Positions 26,733-35,742 of a stretch of DNA of 64,000 nt are shown here, in pieces. The DNA comes from Blattabacterium cuenoti. Its GTDB lineage: Bacteria; Bacteroidota; Bacteroidia; Flavobacteriales; Blattabacteriaceae. A model generated the notes under the pieces. It had not been told where the DNA came from and searched no databases. It was given only the letters and a program-made list of their open reading frames with translations. The translations under genes and the position numbers were made by a program. The stretch is taken from NCBI RefSeq assembly GCF_014251255.1, contig NZ_CP059182.1, positions 186,001 through 250,000 of the forward strand. Reading direction: 5' to 3'. Position 1 is the first letter of the stretch. Every line of letters begins with the position of its first letter.

Positions 26733-27353
26733 TTAATGATTTCTTTTATTGTGTCTTTTTTCTAAAACATCTACAACATCTTGAATAGTACACTCTTTAC
26801 TCTGTAAAAGTAACAAATAATGAAACAACAAATCTGCAGATTCATTTAAAAATAAGTTTTTGTTATCTTCTCCTTTGACAGATTCAATAAGAACTTCCAC
26901 AGCTTCTTCTCCAAATTTTTGGGATATTCTATTAATTCCTTTTTTGAAAAGTTGAAATACATAAGAATTTTTTTTATCTTTGTTTCTTATCCTATTAGAA
27001 ATTAGATTTTCTAAAAAAAATAGAAAATTGATTCTATTTAATTCTTTCCAGCAAGTATCCGTTCCTTTATGACAAATAGGACCTGTTGGATTTGCTTTAA
27101 TCAATAATGTATCTTTGTCACAATCAATTAATATATCTTGAATCAAAAGATAATTTTGACTAATTTCTCCCTTTGTCCATAATCTTTTTTTGGATCTACT
27201 ATAAAAAGTTACTTTTTTTTCTTCAATGCTTTTTCTATATGCTTCTTTATTCATATAACCTAACATTAAAACTTTATCAGTTTTTGAATCTTGAACAATA
27301 ACAGGAATTAATCCATCTTTAAAATTTATTTCTTCTTCTTGAATAAATTTCAT
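26733..27353 (-). CDS. hisI: Phosphoribosyl-AMP cyclohydrolase / phosphoribosyl-ATP pyrophosphatase
   Basis: 206 residues, bifunctional HisIE. The N-terminal cyclohydrolase has MLGYMNKEAYRKS, FYSRSKKRLWTKGE and CDKDTLLIKANPTGPICHKGTDTCW (metal-binding Cys/His). The C-terminal MazG-like pyrophosphatase has GEEAVEVLIESVKGE and ADLLFHYLLLL. Catalyses steps 2 and 3 of histidine synthesis. Last gene of the his operon, 12 bases after hisF. Confidence 0.96.
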   Translation of the reverse strand: MKFIQEEEINFKDGLIPVIVQDSKTDKVLMLGYMNKEAYRKSIEEKKVTFYSRSKKRLWTKGEISQNYLLIQDILIDCDKDTLLIKANPTGPICHKGTDTCWKELNRINFLFFLENLISNRIRNKDKKNSYVFQLFKKGINRISQKFGEEAVEVLIESVKGEDNKNLFLNESADLLFHYLLLLQSKECTIQDVVDVLEKRHNKRNH

Positions 27354-27365
27354 TTTTTATAAAAA

Positions 27366-28172
27366 TTATGAAAATATTTGATTTTGATTATCAATCATTC
27401 TCCCCCTATCATCTACAAATCGAATGGGGATGTTCTGATTGATTAGATAATATTTTAGTTCAGGTATTTTTATTTCTTTATAATGAAAAATACTAGCAGC
27501 TAAAGCTGCATCTGCTTTTCCATTTTTAAAAACTTTATAAAAATCTTCTAATTTTCCAGCTCCTCCTGAAGCAATAACAGGTATGGAAAGTTTTTCAGAT
27601 ATTTCTTTAGTTATGTCTAAAGCAAATCCACTTTTTGTTCCATCATGATTCATTGAAGTTAATAGTATTTCTCCTACTCCTCTATCATAAGCTTCCTTTG
27701 CCCAATCTAAAGTTTTTCTTTTAGTAGAAACCCTTCCTCCATTTAAATAAACCCTCCATTCATTCTTTTCGTATTTTGTGTCAATTGCCAAAACAATGCA
27801 TTGACTTCCAAATCGACTAGAAAGAATTTCTAAAAGCTTTGGATTTTCAAAAGCTGCAGTATTAATAGATATTTTATCCGCACCTGCATTTAATAATAAT
27901 TCAACATCTTTTTCTTCTCTAATTCCTCCCCCCACAGTAAAAGGAATATTAATATGACGAGCTACTTCTCTTACTAAACTTAATAAAGTTTTACGTTTTT
28001 CATTTGTAGCTGTAATATCTAAAAATATTAATTCATCTGCTCCTTCTTTCGTATACCAACTTCCTAATTCAATTGGATTTCCAGCATCCTTTAAATGTTT
28101 AAAATTTACCCCTTTTACAGTTCTTCCATTTTTTATGTCTAAACAAGGAATAATACGTTTAGTTAATAACAT
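27366..28172 (-). CDS. hisF: Imidazole glycerol phosphate synthase, cyclase subunit
   Basis: 268 residues, (beta-alpha)8 barrel. [19 protein letters not shown] at the N-terminus contains the catalytic Asp; [15 protein letters not shown] and [10 protein letters not shown] form the phosphate sites; [13 protein letters not shown] is the second half-barrel repeat. Uses ammonia from HisH to make imidazole glycerol phosphate and AICAR. Overlaps hisA by ten bases. The GGG-rich VGGGI codons form a G6 run (27928-27933). Confidence 0.97.
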   Translation of the reverse strand: MLLTKRIIPCLDIKNGRTVKGVNFKHLKDAGNPIELGSWYTKEGADELIFLDITATNEKRKTLLSLVREVARHINIPFTVGGGIREEKDVELLLNAGADKISINTAAFENPKLLEILSSRFGSQCIVLAIDTKYEKNEWRVYLNGGRVSTKRKTLDWAKEAYDRGVGEILLTSMNHDGTKSGFALDITKEISEKLSIPVIASGGAGKLEDFYKVFKNGKADAALAASIFHYKEIKIPELKYYLINQNIPIRFVDDRGRMIDNQNQIFS

Positions 28173-28903
28173 CTTTTTTGATTATTTTTTTTCCAATTCA
28201 TAAGTTCTGATAAGAATATTTTCTTTTCATATATAGCTTTTCCAATAATTGCTCCATAGCATCCCAAATCATATAATTGATTGATATCCTCTATATTTCT
28301 AATTCCACCACTTGCAATAAGTTCAAGATTTGGAAATTTTTTTCTAATTTTTTTATATAAAGAAAAAGAAGGGCCAGAAAGAACTCCGTCTTTAGAGATG
28401 TCTGTACAAAAAATTTTTTTTACTCCATGAGTCTCTTTTTCTTTTAAAAAATCCCAAAAAGAAATATTCGAAAATTTTGTCCATCCATTAATTGCTATTC
28501 TATTGTCTTTAATATCTACTCCAAGTAAAATTTTATTTTTTCCATAAATATGAACCCATTTTTTTAGAAGCAAAGGGTTTCGTACAGCAATACTTCCAAT
28601 AGTTGCCATATATCCTCCATTTTCAAAAACAAGACGAACATCCTCATCTGTATGAATCCCCCCCCCAAAATCAATAATAAGATGTGTATACATCGCAATT
28701 TTTTCTAATATTTTCCAATGAACCACTTTTCCTTTTCTTGCTCCATCTAAATCTACTAGATGTAATCTAGATATTCCATGATCTTCTAATAAAAATGCAA
28801 CATCTAATGGATCATTATTATAAATTTTTTTTTGATGAAAATCTCCTTGTATTAAACGAACACATTTTCCATCTATAATATCTATAGCCGCAATAATATT
28901 CAT
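28163..28903 (-). CDS. hisA: ProFAR isomerase
   Basis: 246 residues, barrel related to His[19 protein letters not shown] holds catalytic D8; [13 protein letters not shown] and [13 protein letters not shown] are the two phosphate-binding loops, with the second catalytic Asp in [12 protein letters not shown]. Residues G80-G82 are encoded by three consecutive GGG codons, giving a G9 homopolymer (28658-28666) that is exceptional in this AT-rich DNA. The frame is intact as given. Confidence 0.96.
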   Translation of the reverse strand: MNIIAAIDIIDGKCVRLIQGDFHQKKIYNNDPLDVAFLLEDHGISRLHLVDLDGARKGKVVHWKILEKIAMYTHLIIDFGGGIHTDEDVRLVFENGGYMATIGSIAVRNPLLLKKWVHIYGKNKILLGVDIKDNRIAINGWTKFSNISFWDFLKEKETHGVKKIFCTDISKDGVLSGPSFSLYKKIRKKFPNLELIASGGIRNIEDINQLYDLGCYGAIIGKAIYEKKIFLSELMNWKKNNQKRCY

Positions 28904-28919
28904 TTTTTTTATTATATGA

Positions 28920-29510
28920 TTATAATCGAATAAAATTTTCTAATATTTTATGTCCTACATAAGAAGATTTTTCAGGATGAAATTGAACTGCATAAAAGTT
29001 TTTTTTTTGTAAAGCAGCACTATAAGAAACTATGTACTTTGTTTCAGCCACAGTGTATTTTCCTAAAGGAACATAATAACTATGTACAAAATATTGATAA
29101 CTTCCATCTGGAATATTTTCAAATAAAGGACCTTTTAAATTGTGAATTGTATTCCATCCTATTTGAGGAATTTTCTCATTCTTATTTTCTGATTGAAACT
29201 TTTTTACAGAAAAATCGAAAACTCCTATACATGGAGTACTTCTCTCTTCCGAATGTTTACAAAGCAATTGCATTCCTAAACAAATTCCTAATACAGGTTG
29301 TTTTAGTTCAGAAAGAAGAACATCTAATTTATTTTTTTTCAAATATTTCATAGCAAAATGAGCTTCTCCTACACCAGGAAGAATAACTTTTTCAGCTGTT
29401 CGAATAGATTCTTGTGAATCTGTTACAATTGCTTCTACTCCTATTCTTTCCAAAGAAAAAAGAACAGATTGCACATTCCCAACAGGATATTTTATAATAA
29501 TTGTTTTCAT
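28920..29510 (-). CDS. hisH: Imidazole glycerol phosphate synthase, glutaminase subunit
   Basis: 196 residues, class I glutamine amidotransferase. The nucleophile elbow is LGICLGMQLLCKHSEE and the His/Glu pair lies in FYAVQFHPEKSS near the C-terminus. PGVGEAHFAMKYL and GWNTIH-type (IGWNTIHNLKG) are HisH-specific. Supplies ammonia to HisF. Confidence 0.96.
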   Translation of the reverse strand: MKTIIIKYPVGNVQSVLFSLERIGVEAIVTDSQESIRTAEKVILPGVGEAHFAMKYLKKNKLDVLLSELKQPVLGICLGMQLLCKHSEERSTPCIGVFDFSVKKFQSENKNEKIPQIGWNTIHNLKGPLFENIPDGSYQYFVHSYYVPLGKYTVAETKYIVSYSAALQKKNFYAVQFHPEKSSYVGHKILENFIRL

Positions 29511-29531
29511 AATTTTCTCATTAAAAAATTC

Positions 29532-30719
29532 TTACAAAAGACCTTTAGAACTGGGTAAATGGAATTCCCTATTAGGATTCTTTTGTATAGCCATCTTTAT
29601 AGATCTGGCAAAAGCTTTAAAAATAGATTCTATTTTATGATGTTCATTATTTCCTATAGCATGTATATGTATATTACATTTTGCAGATGAAGAAAAAGAT
29701 TGAAAAAAATGAAAAAACATTTCTGTAGGAATTCCTCCTATTTTTTCTCTATAAAATTGAACTTTCCAATATAATAGACTTCTTCCTCCAAGATCCAATG
29801 AAACTGTAGCTAAACAATCATCCATAGGAAGTGAAAAAAAACCATAACGTTCTATCCCCCGTTTATCTCCAATAGCTTTATAAAATGCTTCTCCTAAGGT
29901 AATTCCAGTATCTTCTATTGAATGATGCTCATCTACATGAAGATCCCCTCTTGTATGAATATTTAAATCGATAAAACTATGAAACGAAATTTGTTGTAAA
30001 AGATGATCAAAAAATCCAATTCCTGTTTGTATATGAGATTTTCCTTTTCCATAAAGTCGAATAGTTACTTTTACATTTGTTTCTAATGTAGTTCTTTGAT
30101 GTATGAATTTCTTGGAAAGATCTTTAAGTTTTAAATATTCATAAATATCTTTCCAGTTATCAGTTTGTAACACAACTACATTTTTTATTAGAATCTCCTT
30201 ATTTTCTTTTGTATTAGTATTAGAAAAATAAAATTCTTCTTCTTTAAAAAATTGATTATCATTATGATGATTATTTATCCATATGGATTTACATCCTAAA
30301 TTTTTAGCAAGTAAAACATCTGTAATCCTATCTCCAATAACAAAAGATTCTGATAAATTGTAATTAGAATTTTTTAAAAAAAAAGTTAACATTCCTGTTC
30401 CAGGTTTTCTATTAGGAGATTTTTCTTCTGGAAAACTTTTATCTATATGAACAGAAAAAAAATGAATTCCTTCCGTTTTCAAAATTTTTAATATGTGATT
30501 ATGTATGGGCCAAAAATACTTTTCTGGAAATTTTTCAGTTCCTAATCCATCTTGATTAGATACCATAACTAAATCATAGTTCAATTCCTGAACAATTTTT
30601 GATAAAAAAAATAGAACCTTTGGATAAAAATTTATCTTACTAAAGGCATCAATTTGATAAGTAGGAGGAACTTCTCTAATAATGGTTCCATCTCTATCTA
30701 TAAATAATATTTTTTTCAT
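29532..30719 (-). CDS. hisB: Histidinol-phosphatase / imidazoleglycerol-phosphate dehydratase
   Basis: 395 residues, bifunctional. The N-terminal HAD phosphatase has FIDRDGTIIRE with the nucleophile Asp, VMVSNQDGLGT and FVIGDRITDVLLAKNLG. The C-terminal dehydratase (from about 210) has TGIGFFDHLLQQISFHSF, DEHHSIEDTGITLGEAF and the second HIHAIGNNEHHKIESIFKAFARS. The E. coli enzyme's Cys/His zinc loop before RKP is replaced by IDKSFPEEKSPNRKPGTGML, without cysteines; I believe this is normal in Bacteroidetes. A region of about 30 extra residues (150-205) links the domains. Confidence 0.95.
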   Translation of the reverse strand: MKKILFIDRDGTIIREVPPTYQIDAFSKINFYPKVLFFLSKIVQELNYDLVMVSNQDGLGTEKFPEKYFWPIHNHILKILKTEGIHFFSVHIDKSFPEEKSPNRKPGTGMLTFFLKNSNYNLSESFVIGDRITDVLLAKNLGCKSIWINNHHNDNQFFKEEEFYFSNTNTKENKEILIKNVVVLQTDNWKDIYEYLKLKDLSKKFIHQRTTLETNVKVTIRLYGKGKSHIQTGIGFFDHLLQQISFHSFIDLNIHTRGDLHVDEHHSIEDTGITLGEAFYKAIGDKRGIERYGFFSLPMDDCLATVSLDLGGRSLLYWKVQFYREKIGGIPTEMFFHFFQSFSSSAKCNIHIHAIGNNEHHKIESIFKAFARSIKMAIQKNPNREFHLPSSKGLL

Positions 30720-30729
30720 TTTTTATCAA

Positions 30730-31857
30730 TTAATTATTGATTTTTTTTGGATGATCCCCAAAATATTTTTTAGAATATTTTTTAATTTGGTTTATTAAAT
30801 ATTTGTTTTCATCATGAGTTCCTACTGTGATTCTTAAACATTCATTGCATAAAATAATTTTTGAACGATCTCTAACGATTATATTATTTTCAATCAAATA
30901 TTTATAAAGATTCCTTGAAGAATTTGTTATTTTTACTAATAGAAAATTAGAAGAACTAGGATAGACTTTCTCTATTATGGGAATCTCCTTTAAAGATTTT
31001 TTCATATATTTTCTTTCTAAAAGAATATTTTTTAAATGAAAAAAAAATAAATCTTTATTGTCCAATGCTTGGATAGCTATTTCTTGCGAAATTTGATTCA
31101 CATTATATGGATATTTTACTTTGTTCATCCATTGAATAATTTCTTCAGAAGCAATAGCCATTCCTATTCTCAATCCAGCTAATCCCCAAGATTTAGAAAG
31201 TGTTTGTATAAGAATTAAATTAGGATATTTCTCTATTTCTAGAGAGAAAGATTCTTGATCTGAAAAATCAATATAAGCTTCATCCAAAACAACTATTCCT
31301 GAAAATTTTTTTATAACTTTTTGAATATCTTCTCTTTTTATATCATTTCCAGTAGGATTATTTGGAGAACAAATAAAAATTATCTTACTATACTGGTTGA
31401 TCACATTTTCTATTTTTTTTAAATTTAATTGATATTTTTCTTTTGTAAGATGAATTTTTATAACATCCACTTCATGAATTTTTCCGCTAATTTCATACAT
31501 TCCATAAGTAGGAGGAAAAATAATAGAATGATCAATTTTTGGACGCGAAAAAATACGATAAATTAAATCAATAATTTCATTACTTCCATTTCCTAAAAAT
31601 ATTTTAGATGAAGGGATATTCTTTATTTTTGAGATTTTTTCTTTTAATTCCATTTGTAATGGATCTGGATATCTATTATAAGAATTAGAAAAAGATAAAG
31701 GAGATCCAAAAGAATTTTCATTAGCATCTAAAAAAATAAAATCTTTTTCTTGAAATTCCTCTCTAGCTGAGAGATAAGGATCCATATTAAGAATATTATC
31801 TCTTATTAATGAATTTAAATCAAAATTTGAAAAGAAGATTGTTTTGGATTGATTCAT
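30730..31857 (-). CDS. hisC: Histidinol-phosphate aminotransferase
   Basis: 375 residues, fold-type I PLP enzyme. FLDANENSFGSP, FLGNGSNEIIDLIYR, PPTYGMYE, CSPNNPTGN, VVLDEAYIDFS and the PLP Lys in TLSKSWGLAGLRIGMAIA are all present. Transaminates imidazole acetol phosphate. Two bases after hisD and ten before hisB. Confidence 0.96.
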   Translation of the reverse strand: MNQSKTIFFSNFDLNSLIRDNILNMDPYLSAREEFQEKDFIFLDANENSFGSPLSFSNSYNRYPDPLQMELKEKISKIKNIPSSKIFLGNGSNEIIDLIYRIFSRPKIDHSIIFPPTYGMYEISGKIHEVDVIKIHLTKEKYQLNLKKIENVINQYSKIIFICSPNNPTGNDIKREDIQKVIKKFSGIVVLDEAYIDFSDQESFSLEIEKYPNLILIQTLSKSWGLAGLRIGMAIASEEIIQWMNKVKYPYNVNQISQEIAIQALDNKDLFFFHLKNILLERKYMKKSLKEIPIIEKVYPSSSNFLLVKITNSSRNLYKYLIENNIIVRDRSKIILCNECLRITVGTHDENKYLINQIKKYSKKYFGDHPKKINN

Positions 31858-31859
31858 AA

Positions 31860-33167
31860 TTATTCATTTTTTAATCGAATATTAATAGATTTTTTATGTG
31901 CTATTAATCCTTCTTCAGAAGACAAAATATCTATACAATTTGATAAATTTCGTAATCCTTTTTTGGAAATTTTTTGAAAAGTAACTTTTTTAAGGAAACT
32001 CTCTACAGAGATTCCACTATAAGATTTTGCATATCCATATGTAGGAAGAACATGATTTGTTCCAGAAGCATAATCTCCAACACTAACTGGGGAATAATTT
32101 CCTAAAAAAACAGATCCAGCATTTTTTATCTTATTTCCCCAATAAGAAGCGTTATTGCAATTAACAATAAGATGTTCTGGAGCAATTTGATTAATTAAAT
32201 CAATACATTCTTCCATGGAAGAAAGAATAATTATTTTACTATTTTCTAAAGATTTCTTAATGATATGTTGTCTATCATACAGATGAAAAAATTGTTTTTT
32301 TAATTCTTCTTTTACTTCTTTAATCCAATAATCATTAGATATAGTAATTAAAATAATATAACTTTCTGGATCATGTTCTGATTGAGAAAGTAAATCAGAA
32401 GCAACATATTCTGTATTAGCAGTTTCATCTGTTAATATCACAATTTCTGAAGGTCCTGCAGGCATATCTATAGATACAATTTCTTTTTGAGAAACAATTT
32501 GTTTAGCTATTGTAACATAGGAGTTTCCTGGTCCAAATATTTTATAAACGGAAGGAACACTTTCAGTTCCATAAGCCATAGCTGCAATAGCTTGAGCACC
32601 TCCAATTTTATATATTTTTTTAATTCCTACATACTTAGCAGTATATAAAATAGAAGGATTAATTTTCCCATTTTTATTAGGAGGAGTACATAAAACAATA
32701 TCTTCGCATCCTGCTAATTTGCTAGGAATTCCTAACATCAAAATCGTGGATAATAAAGGAGCAGATCCTCCAGGAATATACAACCCTATTTTTTCTATTG
32801 GAATAGATTTTCTCCAACAGATGACTCCTGGAGAGACTTCTATTTTTGATTCCTCATGTATTTGTTCTTTGTGAAAACGTAAAATATTTTCATATGCTAT
32901 ATGAATCGATTTTTTTAAACAATTTGAAATTTTTAAATTGGATTTATCAATATCTTCTTCTGTTACTTGAATACATTTTAAATTAAAATGATCATATTTT
33001 TTCGTATAAGTTTTTAAAGCAACATCTCCATATAATTTTACATTATTTATAATAGATAGGACAATCTCCGTCAATTGATCTACGTTTCTTGCAGGTCTTT
33101 TTATGATATTTCTCCATTTTTTTTTTGAAGGGTAAGAATATACTTGAATATTATTATCCATATTCAT
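31860..33167 (-). CDS. hisD: Histidinol dehydrogenase
   Basis: 435 residues. Recognised by IEKIGLYIPGGSAPLLSTILMLGIPSKLAGC, GGAQAIAAMAYGTESVP, KIFGPGNSYVTIAKQ, DMPAGPSEIVILTDETAN and the zinc/catalytic SEHDPESYIILIT and IAPEHLIV blocks. NAD-dependent oxidation of histidinol to histidine, the last pathway step. Second gene of the operon, 19 bases after hisG. Confidence 0.97.
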   Translation of the reverse strand: MNMDNNIQVYSYPSKKKWRNIIKRPARNVDQLTEIVLSIINNVKLYGDVALKTYTKKYDHFNLKCIQVTEEDIDKSNLKISNCLKKSIHIAYENILRFHKEQIHEESKIEVSPGVICWRKSIPIEKIGLYIPGGSAPLLSTILMLGIPSKLAGCEDIVLCTPPNKNGKINPSILYTAKYVGIKKIYKIGGAQAIAAMAYGTESVPSVYKIFGPGNSYVTIAKQIVSQKEIVSIDMPAGPSEIVILTDETANTEYVASDLLSQSEHDPESYIILITISNDYWIKEVKEELKKQFFHLYDRQHIIKKSLENSKIIILSSMEECIDLINQIAPEHLIVNCNNASYWGNKIKNAGSVFLGNYSPVSVGDYASGTNHVLPTYGYAKSYSGISVESFLKKVTFQKISKKGLRNLSNCIDILSSEEGLIAHKKSINIRLKNE

Positions 33168-33186
33168 CTTATTTTTTTTTGTAATT

Positions 33187-34044
33187 TCACAGTATAATTT
33201 TTTCTATTGGAAGAACTAATATATCTTGTGCTCCAAGTGCTTTTAAATTTTCTATTATCCCCCAAAAATCGTTTTCATTTACTACAGAATGGACAGAACT
33301 GCATTCTGAATTCGCTAAAGGAAGAATTACTGGACTTTTAATTCCGGGAAGATAAGAAATTATTTTTTCTAATCGCTCATTAGGAACGTTTAAAAGAATA
33401 TATTTATTATTTTTAGCTTTTTTTACGGCTCGTATTCTAAATAATAACTTATCCATTATGATTTTTTGCGGATCTTCTAAATGAAGATGAGAAGCCAAAA
33501 CGGCTTCAGATTGAAGAATCGTTTCTACTTCTTTTAATCCATTCATAAATAATGTAGATCCACTACTCACTAAATCACAAATGCAATCAGCTAATCCAAT
33601 TCCAGGTGCGATTTCAACGGCTCCAGAAATTTCGTGAATTTCTGCTTGTATATATTTTTTTTCGAAAAATTCTCTAACTAAAAAAGGATAACTTGTTGCA
33701 ATACGTTTTCCATTTAAATCATTTAAATCATTATATCTAATGGATTTAGGAACAGCTATAGAAAGACGACATTTTCCAAAACCCAAAGTTTCTTTTATTT
33801 GTATTTTTTTTCTTTTTTCTAAAAGAACATTTTTTCCCACTATTCCTATATCAGCAACTCCATCTTCTAAATATTGAGGAATATCATCATCTCGCAAAAA
33901 AAGGATTTCCAATGGAAAATTAAGGGCTGTAGTTTTCAATTTATCTATACCAATATTAACCTCAATGCTGCAATCTTTAAGCAACTTAATGGAGTCTTCA
34001 TAAAGACGTCCTGATTTTTGAATAGCTATTTTAAGTTTATCCAT
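33187..34044 (-). CDS. hisG: ATP phosphoribosyltransferase, long form
   Basis: 285 residues. KLKIAIQKSGRLYEDSIKLL, FLRDDDIPQYLEDGVADIGIVGKN, RIATSYPFLVREFFEKK and ADCICDLVSSGSTLFMNGL form the catalytic part. The extra C-terminal domain (about 215-285, LPGIKSPVILPL... ) marks the long form, which is feedback-inhibited by histidine in other bacteria and needs no HisZ. First gene of the his operon; preceded by a structured leader (34066-34186). Confidence 0.96.
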   Translation of the reverse strand: MDKLKIAIQKSGRLYEDSIKLLKDCSIEVNIGIDKLKTTALNFPLEILFLRDDDIPQYLEDGVADIGIVGKNVLLEKRKKIQIKETLGFGKCRLSIAVPKSIRYNDLNDLNGKRIATSYPFLVREFFEKKYIQAEIHEISGAVEIAPGIGLADCICDLVSSGSTLFMNGLKEVETILQSEAVLASHLHLEDPQKIIMDKLLFRIRAVKKAKNNKYILLNVPNERLEKIISYLPGIKSPVILPLANSECSSVHSVVNENDFWGIIENLKALGAQDILVLPIEKIIL

Positions 34045-34065
34045 GATAGATAGGAAAAAAATAAC

Positions 34066-34100
34066 AAAAGCTTACTATTTTTTATCTTTTGTAAGCTTTT
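34066..34100 (-). terminator. Terminator-like hairpin in the his leader (possible attenuator)
   Basis: AAAAGCTTAC / GTAAGCTTTT is a perfect 10-bp inverted repeat with a 15-base loop. On the minus strand it is followed by GTTA and seven T's, 22 bases before the hisG ATG. No gene upstream needs a terminator in this direction, because xth is transcribed the other way. Confidence 0.55.
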
Positions 34101-34129
34101 TATTTGATTAGTAAAGTAATCTTTATAGA

Positions 34130-34153
34130 TTAAGAAAAAATATTATGATGCAT
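34130..34153 (-). other. Micro-ORF Met-His-His in the his leader (possible leader peptide)
   Basis: The minus strand reads ATG CAT CAT AAT ATT TTT TCT TAA (M-H-H-N-I-F-S-stop), 29 bases upstream of the hairpin. Tandem His codons would suit attenuation, but two codons are few compared with the seven of enteric HisL, and translation is unproven. Confidence 0.35.
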
Positions 34154-34178
34154 TTATTTATTGCATGATGTATTACAG

Positions 34179-34186
34179 CAAATATA
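34179..34186 (-). promoter_or_regulatory. Candidate -7 element for the his operon
   Basis: The minus strand reads TATATTTG, a TAnnTTTG match. A start about six bases downstream would give a leader of about 129 bases containing both the Met-His-His micro-ORF and the hairpin. Confidence 0.45.
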
Positions 34187-34270
34187 AAAAACTATTTTGA
34201 ATATTATTATTGAACCTTTTTGAAACTCTATTTTTTTTATTCATGATTATTTTTAACCAAAAAATTTTTT

Positions 34271-35047
34271 ATGAAAATTGTTAGTTATAATATCAATGGA
34301 ATCAGATCTGGGATTAATAAAGGATTACTCCATTGGATTGAAAAATGTTCTCCAGATATCTTGTGTTTTCAAGAAATAAAAGCTTTTCCAGAACAAATTA
34401 ACACAAGTCTCTTTGATTATTTGGGGTATTATCATTATTGGTTCCCTTCAGAAAGAAAGGGATATAGTGGAGTAGGAATTTTATGTAAAAAAAAACCAAT
34501 CCATGTAGAATATGGAATAGGATTAAATTCTCTTGATAAAGAAGGACGAATTATACGTATAGACTTAAAAAACAATATATCTGTCATAAGTCTTTATATT
34601 CCCTCTGGAAAAAACATGGAAAATAGATTGAATTTTAAATTTTATTTTCTTAATCAGTTTTTTCATTACATAAAAAAAATGAAAAAAGAATTTCCAAATC
34701 TTATTATTTGTGGAGATTACAATATCTCTCATAAAGAAATAGATATTCATGATCCTATAAGAAATAAGGAAATTTCTGGTTTTTTACCAGAAGAAAGAAA
34801 ATGGATGACGCATTTCTTAAATTTAGGATTCATAGATAGTTTTAGAAACTATATTAAAGAAGCCCACCATTATAGTTGGTGGAGTTATAGTTATAATGCT
34901 AGAAAAAACAATAAAGGTTGGAGAATTGATTATTCCATGGTCAGTACATCTTTGAAAAAAGAAATGAAAAATGCTTATTTACTCCCTGAAATACGATATT
35001 CAGATCATTGTCCTATTGTATTAGAATTATATAAAAAAATGAAATAA
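34271..35047 (+). CDS. xth: Exodeoxyribonuclease III
   Basis: 258 residues, exonuclease-endonuclease-phosphatase fold. VSYNINGIRSGINKGLLHWIE, DILCFQEIKA with the metal-binding Glu, LIICGDYNISHKEID, WWSYSYNARKNNKGWRIDY and YSDHCPIVLEL with the catalytic Asp-His. AP-endonuclease of base excision repair. Its TAA stop abuts the convergent tRNA-Lys gene with no spacer. Confidence 0.96.
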   Translation: MKIVSYNINGIRSGINKGLLHWIEKCSPDILCFQEIKAFPEQINTSLFDYLGYYHYWFPSERKGYSGVGILCKKKPIHVEYGIGLNSLDKEGRIIRIDLKNNISVISLYIPSGKNMENRLNFKFYFLNQFFHYIKKMKKEFPNLIICGDYNISHKEIDIHDPIRNKEISGFLPEERKWMTHFLNLGFIDSFRNYIKEAHHYSWWSYSYNARKNNKGWRIDYSMVSTSLKKEMKNAYLLPEIRYSDHCPIVLELYKKMK

Positions 35048-35120
35048 TGACCTGACTGGGATTCGAACCCAGGACCCTTACATTAAAAGTGTAATGCTCT
35101 ACCAGCTGAGCTACCAGGTC
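35048..35120 (-). tRNA. trnK: tRNA-Lys (TTT)
   Basis: 73 nt cloverleaf on the minus strand: acceptor GACCTGG pairs with TCAGGTC (one G-U), D arm GCTCAGCTGGTAGAGC, anticodon loop CTTTTAA giving TTT, and T arm with GGTTCGAATCC. The discriminator is A, and the 3' CCA is not encoded because the next three bases are the xth stop. Confidence 0.95.
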
Positions 35121-35222
35121 TATCTCCTATTTTTTTTGAGTAAAAAAAACTGTTTTTTTATTGTTATAATGAACAAATATACTACTAATTTTATATATTA
35201 TTTTTTTTGTATTGTATGTTTT

Positions 35223-35738
35223 ATGAAAGTGACTTTAATTGGATATATGGGAAGTGGAAAAACTTCTATAGGAAAAATGTTATCTAAACAATTGAAATTT
35301 GACTTTTATGATTTAGATGATCTTCTTGTTACAGATCAGCATGATTCTATTTACAATATTTTTAAAAAAGAAGGAGAAAACTCTTTTAGAAAAAGAGAGC
35401 ATTTAATGCTTAAAAAAGTTTTAAAAAAAAACAAAAAATATATTTTATCTGTTGGAGGTGGAACTCCTTGTTATTATAATAACATTGACTTATTAAATAA
35501 ATTTTCAAAAACTTTTTATCTAAAAACTAATTTTTACACTTTGTGTAAAAGATTATATTTAGAAAAAAAAACGAGACCATTAATCGCGCATTTTTCCAAG
35601 AAAGAATTATTTCAATTTATTAGGAAACATTTTTCAAAAAGAATTTTTTTTTATGAAAAATGTTTCCTAAAAATAGATACTACTGGAAAATCCAAAAAAG
35701 ACATTGTTCAAGAAATTACACAATTCATCATTTCATGA
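35223..35738 (+). CDS. aroK: Shikimate kinase
   Basis: 171 residues from the ATG giving MKVTLIGYMGSGKTSIGKML (P-loop about 7-14). The open frame extends upstream into the tRNA, but that extension is not homologous. FDFYDLDDLL holds the Asp for shikimate and magnesium, and ILSVGGGTPCYYNN and KTRPLI are the substrate and lid residues. Feeds chorismate synthesis with AroA (57915) for the trp operon. The stop is five bases before tilS. Confidence 0.95.
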   Translation: MKVTLIGYMGSGKTSIGKMLSKQLKFDFYDLDDLLVTDQHDSIYNIFKKEGENSFRKREHLMLKKVLKKNKKYILSVGGGTPCYYNNIDLLNKFSKTFYLKTNFYTLCKRLYLEKKTRPLIAHFSKKELFQFIRKHFSKRIFFYEKCFLKIDTTGKSKKDIVQEITQFIIS

Positions 35739-35742
35739 TATT

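Noticed and set aside
35094-35222. An N-terminal extension of shikimate kinase
   Set aside because: It begins inside the tRNA-Lys gene and has no family similarity; the P-loop protein starts normally at 35223.
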